Source: Irineochytrium annulatum (Eukaryota > Chytridiomycota > Chytridiomycetes > Chytridiales > Chytridiaceae). From it: DNA of 33,387 nucleotides. Of the stretch, positions 1 through 8,850 are shown piece by piece. The notes beneath the pieces are model-generated. The model was given only the letters and a program-made list of their open reading frames with translations. It had not been told where the DNA came from and made no database searches. Position 1 is the first letter of the stretch. Each line of letters starts with the position of its first letter. A program made the translations under genes and the position numbers. The stretch spans positions 1 through 33,387 of the forward strand of contig JADGJL010000192.1 in NCBI GenBank assembly GCA_027600665.1. The letters run 5' to 3'.

Positions 1-73
1 CAGCCCCTCATTCGTATACGTGCCATCCCTAACTTTATGTCTAATCTATTGTTCACCATAATTTTATTCCTAT

Positions 74-162
74 CCTTAACCCTAACCCTAACCCTAACCC
101 TAACCGAGACCCTTGTAACTTTAACCCTAACCTTACCTTAACCCTAACCCTAACCTTAACCC
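74..162. repeat. Degenerate telomere-like CCCTAA tracts
   Basis: Two tracts, about 74-105 and 121-162, carry CCCTAA units. The first has four perfect consecutive units. The second mixes CCCTAA with CCTTAA and CCTTA variants. The complement TTAGGG is the common fungal telomere unit, and CCCTAA on the + strand is the orientation expected at a left chromosome end. About 70 bases of unrelated sequence lie further left, so this is an internal or degenerate tract rather than a clean telomere cap. Confidence 0.7.
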
Positions 163-773
163 GTCTGCGCAGTCCCTCCGCTGCATTTTCCACGCCGAAG
201 TCGACCGTATCGCGCCGACGTCGATCGCACATATGTTTGCGGCACGCACCACGAGATCCCGCCGACCCGACATCCCATACCCTTCGAGCCGGCAACCAGG
301 ACCTCCGTGCTGACCATCCCAATGACCCCACCAAGCGCCGGCATTCCAGGTCGCAAATTGCAAAAGTTTGGTTAATACTCGACCAAAAATAAAAAGCACA
401 AACCTTAGTAAAAAGCCATTCCTTGGCCCTCCGAAACCCTCGGCGGATCCGACGCCACGTTCACGACCGAGGTGTTGTCGGTTGTTGAAGTCCCACTTGG
501 TCCCGGTAGCTGGCTCGCGTTCGGGGGGGCTCCCCGATCGCGTCTGCGAGAAGGTGGATCAGGTCATCCAAGTCAGTAGCACCCCGTTGGACCATACACA
601 CGATCGTGAACGGTGATCACTCACCCTCAGGAGGCCGACCGATCTGGTGCAGACTGCGACGATGGGAGGTCGGTGCGATATTGGCAAGCCTTTATTCTCA
701 AAGCAGACATCACATAACCGAGAAATAACCAACCGGCGAGAAATTCACACAAGCCAGTCCGAACGACCGAACA

Positions 774-798
774 GCGGATCCTGTCGCACAGGATCCGC
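774..798. repeat. Perfect 11-bp inverted repeat (hairpin)
   Basis: GCGGATCCTGT (774-784) and ACAGGATCCGC (788-798) are exact reverse complements separated by CGC. A further GCGGATCC-like half follows directly. No gene borders it closely, so a terminator role cannot be argued. Confidence 0.6.
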
Positions 799-1256
799 GG
801 ATCCCTCGCGGACTTTTCACTATAACTCAGATCAACGTGCTCGTGAACATCGAATTCGAAACCGTCTCAGGTTTCAGATCTGACAAAGGTCACTTCCATA
901 ATCATCGCAGTAACGCTGTTAACTTTTTAGAATCTGACCACTGGAAGCTCCCTACGTTTCTGGACGTGGAGTTGGTCTGCCAAGAGGAGGCGAGTGCAAT
1001 GGAGTCTGAGTTTCAATCTATTCTTCTCTCACTCAATCACTTCGCTATATCTTCTCGAAACTCGCCAATACACAGCTCATATTCCAACATTAAGTAACCC
1101 AGCAAAAATATTTCTAGTTGTATTATTTCAACCTTGGTTTCTACCACCAGTCCCAAGGTTACTCATCACTTGAGAGGGTTGTGAAGACAACTATACAAAC
1201 CAGATTAGCTCCAGGTTATATATATATAAAATCAGCGTTGCTGTCTTTATCCTGTG

Positions 1257-2381
1257 CTATCTGCTCGGACCTTCGTGCGTCGCCTTCGCATAGCTCAACC
1301 CTGCTGGTACGGTAACCTCCAAGAGCCTCGTTCCGGCCTCAATCTCCATTGCGTACTCCTTCGCTGGCGGCACAACAAAGCAACCACTCGCCCCGACAAG
1401 CTCCGCTCCTAAAGAAACGCGCCCATCCAGCACAAAGAGGAACACCATCTCGCCGACATGGCTGACGAGAGCCTTTGCTTGCTCTTTCGCCCTCACAACC
1501 CTCAGACCCACGACACCTCCCGAAGCGTCGCCAACCCCAGAATCCTTTACCTCAAGGCCCAGGACCTCCGCGGACTCAATCCACGCGGCCTCCCTATCCA
1601 CAAAGCGGACGAACCTCTGCCCGCCCCATGTGCGTTCCTTATCCACCGGCCCGTCGCTGGGAAGGTTTGTGGTCGGGTCCCCGAACGTGGCGTGGACGGC
1701 CGGCGCCGAGAGCTCGACCACTTCCATCCCCTCGGACGACTCCAGAACCCTGTGCCGTATCCCTGAAGGCTGAAGAACGCAGTCCCCCTCCTCGAGAACA
1801 AACTCCGGGCCTTGTCCCTCATACACGACGCGGACCCAGCCCTTACGGCAGAAGATCATCTGGAAGCGAACCAGGTGGTGATGCACGTAGTCTGGCACCG
1901 GTCCGGCGTGCGGAATCAGGATGCGGGACGCGATCAAGGCGCCACCCAGGCGATCAGGGACGAGGTCGCGGTACAGCATGCCCGCGCGGCCGGCGGGAGC
2001 CTCCTCCTCCTCGCCGGGCGGTCTGGTGACGAGCAAGTGCGCGATGGATGTAGGCGGGGTGACCAGGCGGACGGCAGCCGGCGCGTAGGTGAGGCGGATC
2101 CCGTTCGGGGCGGTCTTGGTCGGGCCGGCCTCGGCGAGATCGCGTTCGTCCAAAAGGATGCGGATGGTTGGGGGGGCGATCGGCTCGGGCGGGTCGCGGA
2201 TGACCCGGATCGCGAAGCCGCCTTGGTGGGAGACGACTGCTTCCGCGGGGTCGTCTGCGGGGCTAATCAAAACGATGTCGAAGCCGTGGGCAGTGAGGAA
2301 GTCGATCGTCGGGTTGAAAGCGGCGGCGCTGGCACCAGCGAGCACCTCATGGCCCAAGCGGTGGGGCAGAAGAGGCTCCAT
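1257..2381 (-). CDS. Bicupin-domain protein, intronless
   Basis: Single-exon gene of 374 residues; the start is the ATG at 2381 (a TTG lies further upstream in frame). Residues about 10-115 look like a degenerate vicinal-oxygen-chelate (glyoxalase-like) module. The clear domain is a cupin at about 150-240. It has a His triplet at 167-169 followed by FQ where the canonical Glu would be, then the second motif GDCVLQPSGIRH with His210. A second cupin-like half follows, with GEMVFLFVLDG near residue 300 and a final strand rich in Val. Proteins of this plan are mostly known from bacteria, annotated only as cupin-domain proteins; the substrate is unknown. It is intronless while most neighbours are intron-rich, and it sits next to subtelomere-like DNA, which would fit horizontal acquisition (inference). 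Product call is firm at fold level only. Confidence 0.75.
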   Translation of the reverse strand: MEPLLPHRLGHEVLAGASAAAFNPTIDFLTAHGFDIVLISPADDPAEAVVSHQGGFAIRVIRDPPEPIAPPTIRILLDERDLAEAGPTKTAPNGIRLTYAPAAVRLVTPPTSIAHLLVTRPPGEEEEAPAGRAGMLYRDLVPDRLGGALIASRILIPHAGPVPDYVHHHLVRFQMIFCRKGWVRVVYEGQGPEFVLEEGDCVLQPSGIRHRVLESSEGMEVVELSAPAVHATFGDPTTNLPSDGPVDKERTWGGQRFVRFVDREAAWIESAEVLGLEVKDSGVGDASGGVVGLRVVRAKEQAKALVSHVGEMVFLFVLDGRVSLGAELVGASGCFVVPPAKEYAMEIEAGTRLLEVTVPAGLSYAKATHEGPSR

Positions 2382-2841
2382 CCTCGAACGACCAACCAAG
2401 TTCTAAGTGAACAAGATTTCAAGCCTGCGAAGTGGAAAAAACTCGGTTGAGGTGCAACAATCTAGAGACCACCGACACCATCGACCAGCCGCACAAGATA
2501 TGCCGAGGCGGCGTGGAAAGCTCCGCCGTTGTTTATGTCTGCCTGCCTCGCGCCAACGTCGTTTAAACGGTGCTCACACGCTCCCGGTCGAAAGAGCTCA
2601 CGACCGAACATGAGCAAAGGCCGGCTTTTAATGGAAACCACGAAGAAAATGCCTCGGTTGTGGTCGAAGCGATGAAGATCAACGACCCGTTCTCCCCGCG
2701 ACGGTCCACCTTGGACGAGTTCAACGCATTTCGCAATGCGTTCTTGGGTGTGGTGTTGGCGGCGAGAGCTGAGTTTGCAAACGACGTGATGGAAGGCTGG
2801 CAGGCCATTGTGGTCGAATGGGTACAAAGGATGTTGGTTGT
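2382..2841. other. Intergenic region, upstream of cupin gene and transposon insertion point
   Basis: This is the divergent spacer between the cupin start and, before the transposon arrived, the HMCES start. A plus-strand frame (first ATG 2672) runs through a protein-like stretch (residues such as STLDEFNAFRNAFLG) to the insertion point. It would have continued beyond it at 8755, overlapping the HMCES start in another frame. I do not recognise it and cannot separate a small broken gene from chance. Confidence 0.35.
2837..2841. repeat. Target-site duplication, left copy
   Basis: GTTGT lies directly before the 5' LTR and is repeated at 8750-8754 directly after the 3' LTR. A 5-bp duplication is the usual size for Ty3/gypsy integrases. 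Confidence 0.9.
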
Positions 2842-3140
2842 TGATAGGGAATTTTACGCTGACCTAAGCCCCTGTTTCGAAGTTGTTACACTTTCCTTTT
2901 TCATCCATACTTGAGCCATACTACTTCCTAAAACTTCCTCGGGTACTATACTTCCAGCTTAGTTATCATTTATCATCTTGATTTATCATCAACTCTCTTA
3001 CGATTTATCATCCTTTATTTTTCAGCAGTACTATAAAAACGCTAGCAAACAGTTATCAAAGAGGAGGGGGAATAAACTATATCAATATCAAAAGTCTAAG
3101 CGTCTCGGCCCTATCAGGCTCCCGCTGAAACACCCCAACA
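2842..3140 (+). repeat. 5' long terminal repeat (299 bp)
   Basis: Starts TGATAGGGAA and ends CACCCCAACA. It matches 8451-8749 at 296 of 299 positions by eye. A TATA-like TATAAAA at 3032-3038 is a plausible core promoter for element transcription. AATAAA-like and T-rich sequences elsewhere in the repeat could serve polyadenylation. Confidence 0.95.
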
Positions 3141-3143
3141 TAT

Positions 3144-3150
3144 TGGTAGC
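3144..3150 (+). other. Probable primer binding site
   Basis: TGGTAGC begins three bases after the 5' LTR. TGG is complementary to the CCA tail of a tRNA, and TGGTAGC matches the start of the initiator-Met tRNA primer sites of yeast Ty elements. Pairing beyond seven bases is not evident. Confidence 0.5.
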
Positions 3151-3215
3151 ATTTACACCACTTCCACATCCTCTCTTGACCTTTCACGAACCACAACTAT
3201 CGTCCCATCTTCGCG

Positions 3216-5657
3216 ATGGCCGGCACCAACTCGTACGGCCTTCGCCCCGACGACATGGATGATGTCGCCCCCGCTCTCGATAACCTAGCCATCAACGAGG
3301 CCGCCATCGTCGACCCGAACGGAACGAACCCCAGCGCTGCCACGCAGACGAGCACCTTGCTCCCTGCTCAACCCGCCGCGAACACCACCGCCCCCGTCGA
3401 CTTCACCGCTCAAATCCAGCAGCAGGCCGCCGCCATTAACACGCTCGGGTCCATGCTGCAACAGCTCATGGCCGCCCTGACACCTCCTCCCACTCCGCCG
3501 ACGTCGCAAGTCCCGACCCAACAACCCGCCGTCGTCCTTCGCCTTCCCGAGTTCCGCATGACGTCCGCAAAACCGCCCGCCTTCAGCGGTGAGATTCGCA
3601 GCAAGCCAGCACACGTCGCCCAAGCCGAGGTTCAGGAGTACCTCGACCTCGCTGAGGTCCAAGCCCGCCTTCACCGCTTCCGCGCCAACAACACGAGCCC
3701 TCAATATCAAGACCATCCCTCCTACGTCGACTGGATCTCATCCGGACTCACCTCGATCGCCCTGAAGACCTGGCGACGCCTGTCGTTCGCCGAACGCTGC
3801 CAGATGACCTGGCAGGCGTACCGCGTCTGGATCCGCGAAAACTTCGTCTCCAAGCTCACCCTCCAACAGGCCCAATCCGCCCTCGAGAACCTCCGGCAAC
3901 GTGGCCCGTGCCCGTCCTACACGCAATGCTTCGAGGACCTGATCGGCGCCATCGAATCAGAAGGAATCAAATTTGAACAAAGATACCTGTGCGTCCTTTA
4001 CCATCGCGGCCTCAAGCCAGAGCTCCAGAGCAACCCCGACCACTTCAGCATCTCCGACGACCTCCAAAAGCTCCAGAACGCCGCCGAGAAACTCGACGAT
4101 TTTCTTTGGCGCCAACGCAAAGGCAACAATCAGAGGGCAAATGATAACAGCAAAGGCAACAGCGGCAGCGGTAATTTTCGGCCCTACACCAACGGCCAAG
4201 CTCATCAACATCAACAGCAACAACAGCAGAATGGTTCCACCCAATGGACCTCGACAACGTCGAAGCACGCCCAAAGTTCAAGAAGCTCTCCGACGCGGAA
4301 AAGGCCGACTACAAGTCGAAAGGTTGGTGTACTTTCTGCCGCTCCCACAACCACACCTAAGACAACTGCGACCACCCGAACAAGCGCCGCCGCAACCAAG
4401 TCAACAACGTCGCTACCGACACGACCGACGCAGCGTCCAGCCCCAACAACCAAGATTAATGCGGAAGCCAAGACTCAACGTACCTTCCACAAGCACGACA
4501 ACGATGACCCGGCAACTCTAACGCCTTCCCATACGACAAAAACGACTGCGGTAAGTATCCTGCCTGATCAGCCTTCGGTGAAAACCCCAGTCAACCCCCT
4601 ACCAACGGCAACCCCGTCCTTAGCTCCATCCTCAGCCCAGGACGCCTCCGCTGCCGTCGAGTCCACGGCTCCGTCCTTTGCCCCTCGACCACCACTCGTC
4701 CACTCGCACAACCATCGGCCCCAAGAAGACTCCCACCTGCAAATCTATCACGTCGACAACAATCTCGCACGTCCTGACCTACTAATCATCAAAGGTTCCA
4801 TCCAGAACAAGGCCTGCACGATCCTCATCGACGGCGGAGCCTACCCCAGCTACATCAACAAGTCCTTCACAGAGCAGCTCACAAACCTCAGGCAAGCCGA
4901 CATCAAGTACACCATCTCCCTTGGCGACTCCTCCACCACAAGCGGCATCCTCTACCCATCGGTTCTGCTCACGGTCAACCATGGCTCTCGGTACGAAGAA
5001 AAGCGACCCCTCATTTGCGCAAACCTCGCATACGACATTATACTAGGAAAAGACTGGTTAAATGACCACAACCCGATCATCGACTGGCCTACAAACACAG
5101 TTACCTTCGGCAACCACCAGTGGTCCTGTTCCCTCAAGAAGCCAAATCTCTCCAACGTCTCCAAGACCCCACAACCACGACGCAAGGCGACAGCGAGCCC
5201 TGCCCGCGGTTCGTCCGATTCGGTCGTCATGACAGCAACAGCCTTCGCCAAAGCCGTAAGAAAGAAATCGACCCAAGTCTGGCTGTGCATGGTCACAAGC
5301 GAGCCCAAGATCGACCGAGAACGATATAAGACCATCGCCGAGGCCAACGAAAAGGATCTCGAAATCCTCTCCAAGCTCCCTCCTGAGATTGCCGACATAA
5401 TCAACGACGTCCCCGAGCCTTTCGCTGAGTTCAACGGCCTACCTCCCGAGCGCCCGACTGATCACCGCATCACCCTCGAAGAAGGCGCCACCCCGGTCTC
5501 TCGCCAATCCTACCACATGACTGACGACGAACTTGCCTTCCTCAAGAAAGAACTCACACACCTCATGAAGAATGGCCGCATCCGTGAATCCGTCAGCCCG
5601 TACGGCACCCCGGTGTTCTTCGTCAAGCAGAAAGATAAGCTTCGATTGGGTCTTTGA
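3216..5657 (+). pseudogene. Retrotransposon gag, protease and start of reverse transcriptase (disrupted)
   Basis: The open frame from ATG 3216 runs 813 codons to TGA at 5655-5657, but it is not one true protein. Codons for gag (capsid-like, residues about 110-310) are in this frame. At the CAG-rich tract 4204-4229 the genuine frame shifts to the one that starts ATG GAC CTC at 4244. That frame carries a CCHC zinc knuckle (WCTFC..HNHT..NC) interrupted by TAA at 4358-4360 and ends at 4457-4459. The original frame becomes meaningful again by about 4560. The aspartic protease follows (ILIDGGA at about 4828-4848), where the usual D-S/T-G triad reads D-G-G. The reverse transcriptase fingers (PYGTPVFFVKQKD) come next. 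An extra T near 5646 ends the frame. This is a fungal mobile element, not a host gene. Confidence 0.85.
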
Positions 5658-6400
5658 TTATCGCGCACTCAACAAACAGACCATCAAAAATCGCGCCATC
5701 TACCTAACATCAATGAAATACTCGATCGTCTGCGACACGCCAAGTACTTCACCAAGATCGACCTTGCCTCCGGCTATCACCAAATCCGCGTCGCAGCGGA
5801 TGACGTTTTCAAAACCGCCTTTCGAACAAAATACGGCCACTACGAATGGTTAGTCATGCCTTTCGGCCTAAATAATGCCCCAGCTACCTTCCAAGCAACA
5901 ATGAACCGCACCTTTCACGATCTGCTCGACGACTTCGTCACCGTATACTTGGACGACATCCTCATCTTCTCCAGGACCTACGAGGAGCATTTTGAACACA
6001 TCCGCACCGTATTAACGCGGCTCCAAAACAACAAATTCCACTGCCGCCTTGCCAAATGTGACTTCGTCCGCCACGACCTTGAATACCTCGGCTACCGGAT
6101 TGCCCACAACAAGATCATGGTCCTCCCCGAGCGCGTAGCCGCCATCCAGGACTTCGAGACCCCACGTTCCTGGACAGACCTTCGATCCTTCATAGGTCTC
6201 GCCAACACCATCCACCGCTTCACGGAACGACACGCACACGTGGTCTCTCCGCTCACGGACCTCCTCAAGGGCGCGACCGACAAGGCCAACCCAAAACCCT
6301 TCGTATGGAACGAAAGCAACCAACAAGTCTTTGACGACGTCAAGAAAGCACTCACCTCGCCCTCTGAGCTCGCGATGTTTGACCCTGCCAAAACGTCCAC
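5649..6400 (+). pseudogene. Retrotransposon reverse transcriptase core (frameshifted)
   Basis: After the break at about 5646 the finger region (VFDYRALNKQTIKNR) is read in frame 1 for some 45 bases, then from about 5697 in frame 0. Further on come KIDLASGYHQIRV, MPFGLNNAPATFQ and the catalytic YLDDILIF motif (about 5946-5969). The thumb and connection segments follow, to about 6384. Both metal-binding Asp residues of the YxDD motif are intact. A dropped base between 6384 and 6401 moves the frame at the entry to RNase H. Confidence 0.85.
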
Positions 6401-6957
6401 CTCTTTGCCGACTGGTCCGCACGCGCCATCGGAAGCTATGTGGCCCAGACAAACGAGGCCGGCGCCCTCATCCCGGTCTCCTACGCCTTTCGCAAGTGCA
6501 ACTCGTCGGAATCACAATACCACCCATACCTTGGAGAAATCTTGTCACTCGTCGAAGCTCTCCGCACGCACCGGCAATACCTGATCGGCCACGACGTCAT
6601 AGTTTACACAGACCACCGATCCCTCCAGTACATCATGGACCAACCTCGACTAAAACCCGTCCATCACCGTTGGCTCGCAGATCTCCTCTCATTCGACTTC
6701 TCAATCGAGTGGACTCCAGGCAAGTGGAATACGATCGCCGACGACCTCTCTCGGCGCTCCTACCAGATGGACAAAAGTGTTAGCACAGACCACCCTGCTC
6801 ATGTCATCAACTCTCTCCTCGCTCTCTCCAACGACCTTTTCACGGAAATACGGCGCCTGCAGCCCACCGATCCTGACTATCTCGAGATCCACCCGCTCCT
6901 CACGGACCCAGCACTCCCACACAGCGTCCAAAGATCCCAAAGCACCTCCGAACGTCA
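6401..6957 (+). pseudogene. Retrotransposon RNase H region (frameshifted)
   Basis: From CTC at 6401 the frame reads LFADWSARAIGSYVAQ, the first Asp strand of the Ty3-type RNase H. It goes on through YHPYLGEILSLVEALRTHR (Glu helix) and VYTDHRSLQYIM (second Asp), and ends in the tether WTPGKWNTIADDLSRR. The catalytic acidic residues are therefore visible. The frame is lost again between about 6925 and 6958, before the integrase zinc domain. Confidence 0.8.
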
Positions 6958-8304
6958 ATCGCCCGCTACAAGCTTCGCAACGGCCTCGTCTACTATGCCG
7001 ACGGCCAGCACGATCGCCTCCTCGTTCCACGCCAGCTCCGTTCCTGACTTATCACCCTCGCGCACGACCATGGCCCTGCCATCCATAACAACTGGGAACG
7101 AACGGCCAAACGGCTCACCCGTCACTACCACTGGTCCCGGCTGCATCGCGACGTCGCGCTGTACTGCGCACGCTGCGATCCTTGCCAACGCAACAAGGCC
7201 GCCCGTCGCCTCCCATACGGCCTGCTCGAACCCCACGACGTCCCTATAAATCGCTGGGACACGATTAGCATGGACTTCATCGGCCCGCTACCCCGCACTC
7301 GCTCCGGATTCAACTCCATCACCGTGTACGTAGATTCCGCCTCCAAGCGCGTCCACGCCTTCCCAAGCAAGACCTCCGATACAGCCGCCGACGTCGCGGA
7401 TGACTTCGTCAAGCACATCTGGTGCCACCACGGCCTTCCTCGCCGCATCATCAGCGATCGTGACGTCCGTTTCACGTCCGCCTTCTTCGTATCGCTCATG
7501 ACATCCCTCCGCATCACACAGAACATGTCCACCGCATACCATCCCCAAATCGACGGCCAGACCGAACAAAAGAACGACTGGATACTCACAGCCCTCAGAT
7601 CCTTCGTCAGCCATCAACAAAATGACTGGGACACCGTCCTCCACCTGGTCGAACACGGCATTAACGACACCATCAACTCTACAACCGGCCACACACCATT
7701 CTTCCTCGACACCGGTCGCCACCCAACATCAATCCTCGACATCGCCCTCGCACCCACGGCCTCCCGCACGGCCGCCGAAATGCGCGCCGCCTACGCCGTC
7801 GCGAAAGAACGCATTCGCGAAGTCCAAGACAAGTACGCGGCCCAAGCAAATCGCCGCCGGCTTCCGTCACCATTTAAACTTGGAGATTTGGTCCTGATCA
7901 GCACCGATGACCTCCGGCCGCCCGACCAACGACGCCGCCCGACCAACAAACTAGCCGCCTCCTATTCCGGCCCCTTCCGCATCATCCGCCAGCACGGCAC
8001 CTCCTTTCGGCTCGAACTCCCCGCCGAATGGGACGCCCATCCTGTCTTCCACCCCGAGAAACTCCGCGCCTACCACTGGGATCCCGACGGCCCGCACCCG
8101 CTCGACTCACTTCCGATCGCTCACCGACAAGTCGAAACCATCCTCGCCCGTTGCCTCCTCTATGGTCGTCGACAAACGTTGGTCAAGTGGGTTGGCCACT
8201 CACCACGCTACAACACCTGGATCGACTCCGACGCCCCACAGATCGCCGCCTCGGAAGCCCGCGTCGAAAATCCGCACTCTGTACATGATCTTCTTCATCC
8301 CTAA
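6958..8304 (+). pseudogene. Retrotransposon integrase with C-terminal chromodomain (one stop upstream)
   Basis: The frame containing ATC at 6958 has one TGA (7045-7047) and is then open from 7048 to TAA at 8302-8304. The HHCC zinc domain is visible (H..H upstream of YCARCDPCQR). The catalytic core shows MDFIGPLP, then SDRDVRFTS, then the DGQTEQ glutamate, giving the D,D-E set. A GPF/Y-type module follows (YSGPFRII; HPVFHPEKLRAY). The last 60 residues form a chromodomain (LVKWVGHSPRYNTWIDSD) that in this family directs insertion toward modified chromatin. The longest ATG-initiated part begins at 7270. Confidence 0.85.
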
Positions 8305-8413
8305 CTACTTTGACATAACCTTCCTAACTACTTTGACATTACCTTCCTAACTACTTTGACATTACCTTCCTGACTACTTGACATTACCTCCTAACTACCT
8401 TGACCTTCCCTTC
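8301..8413 (+). repeat. Degenerate 23-bp tandem repeat before the polypurine tract
   Basis: About 4.5 copies of a unit resembling CTAACTACTTTGACATTACC plus TTC. The first two to three copies are nearly identical and the later ones have single-base losses. The array begins at the integrase stop codon and ends some 30 bases before the polypurine tract. Confidence 0.8.
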
Positions 8414-8441
8414 GATCTCGCAGTATACGCTCGATCTTCCC

Positions 8442-8450
8442 AGGGGGGTA
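8442..8450 (+). other. Polypurine tract
   Basis: AGGGGGGTA lies immediately before the 3' LTR. This is the position and composition expected for the plus-strand DNA primer of an LTR retroelement. Confidence 0.75.
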
Positions 8451-8749
8451 TGATAGGGAATTTTACGCTGACCTAAGCCCCTGTTTCGAAGTTGTTACAC
8501 TTTCCTTTTTCATCCATACTTGAGCCATACTACTTCCTAAAACTTCCTCGGGTACTTTACTTCCAGCTTAGTTATCATTTATCATCTTGATTTATCATCA
8601 GCTCTCTTACGATTTATCATCCTTTATTTTTCAGCAGTACAATAAAAACGCTAGCAAACAGTTATCAAAGAGGAGGGGGAATAAACTATATCAATATCAA
8701 AAGTCTAAGCGTCTCGGCCCTATCAGGCTCCCGCTGAAACACCCCAACA
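8451..8749 (+). repeat. 3' long terminal repeat (299 bp)
   Basis: Same ends and length as the 5' copy with three substitutions. One changes the TATA-like TATAAAA of the 5' copy to AATAAAA here (8641). This repeat ends 101 bases before the HMCES start codon, so it now forms most of the near upstream region of that gene. Confidence 0.95.
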
Positions 8750-8754
8750 GTTGT
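8750..8754. repeat. Target-site duplication, right copy
   Basis: GTTGT, identical to 2837-2841; together they mark a simple insertion without flanking rearrangement. Confidence 0.9.
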
Positions 8755-8850
8755 CCATGTTGATTGCACAACCCTCAAGTGGGGAATGCACAAGCCGCCA
8801 CTGAATGAAAAAGCCGTGACTTTGAATCACTGCAGGATTCCACCTTCGAG

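Larger units (their letters stand above)
1..1256. other. Gene-poor, subtelomere-like stretch
   Basis: No open frame here has convincing protein character. The short ORFs are low-complexity or start at non-ATG codons. The stretch holds the CCCTAA-type tracts and the hairpin listed separately, plus an AT-rich run (TATATATATA) near 1219-1230. The last 100 bases are probably the 3' flank of the minus-strand cupin gene. I see no tRNA or other structured RNA that I can support. Confidence 0.5.
2842..8749 (+). mobile_element. Ty3/gypsy chromovirus LTR retrotransposon, full length with broken gag-pol
   Basis: A 5,908-bp element bounded by TG..CA long terminal repeats of 299 bp and a 5-bp target duplication. 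Internal order is gag, protease, reverse transcriptase, RNase H, integrase, C-terminal chromodomain. This order (integrase last) plus the chromodomain defines the chromovirus branch of Metaviridae, mobile elements of fungi and plants. Reading frames change at least five times: near 4204-4243, again before 4560, near 5646, near 5690 and between 6384 and 6401, with a further switch about 6925-6958. Stops are present at 4358-4360 and 7045-7047. The LTRs differ at only three sites (2948/8557, 2992/8601, 3032/8641), so insertion was recent relative to the coding decay. The copy is probably non-autonomous. Confidence 0.95.

Noticed and set aside
774..798. Hairpin as a transcription terminator or attachment site
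   Set aside because: No T-run, no adjacent gene end and no recombinase gene; eukaryotic context makes a rho-independent terminator meaningless.
1475..2450. Long plus-strand frames opposite the cupin gene (1475-2029, 1812-2450)
   Set aside because: They are Arg/Pro/Gly-rich mirrors of the GC-rich coding strand with no domain; the minus strand carries recognisable cupin motifs.
2570..2914. Small gene interrupted by the retrotransposon
   Set aside because: The frame begins at a non-ATG codon after a stop. Its reconstructed continuation overlaps the HMCES start in another frame, and I recognise no family. Kept only as a note.
3216..5657. Reading the 813-codon frame as one genuine Gag-Pol protein
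   Set aside because: The middle third (about 4240-4540) is a Thr/Ser/Pro-rich out-of-frame translation; the zinc knuckle lies in a different frame, so the long frame is partly accidental.
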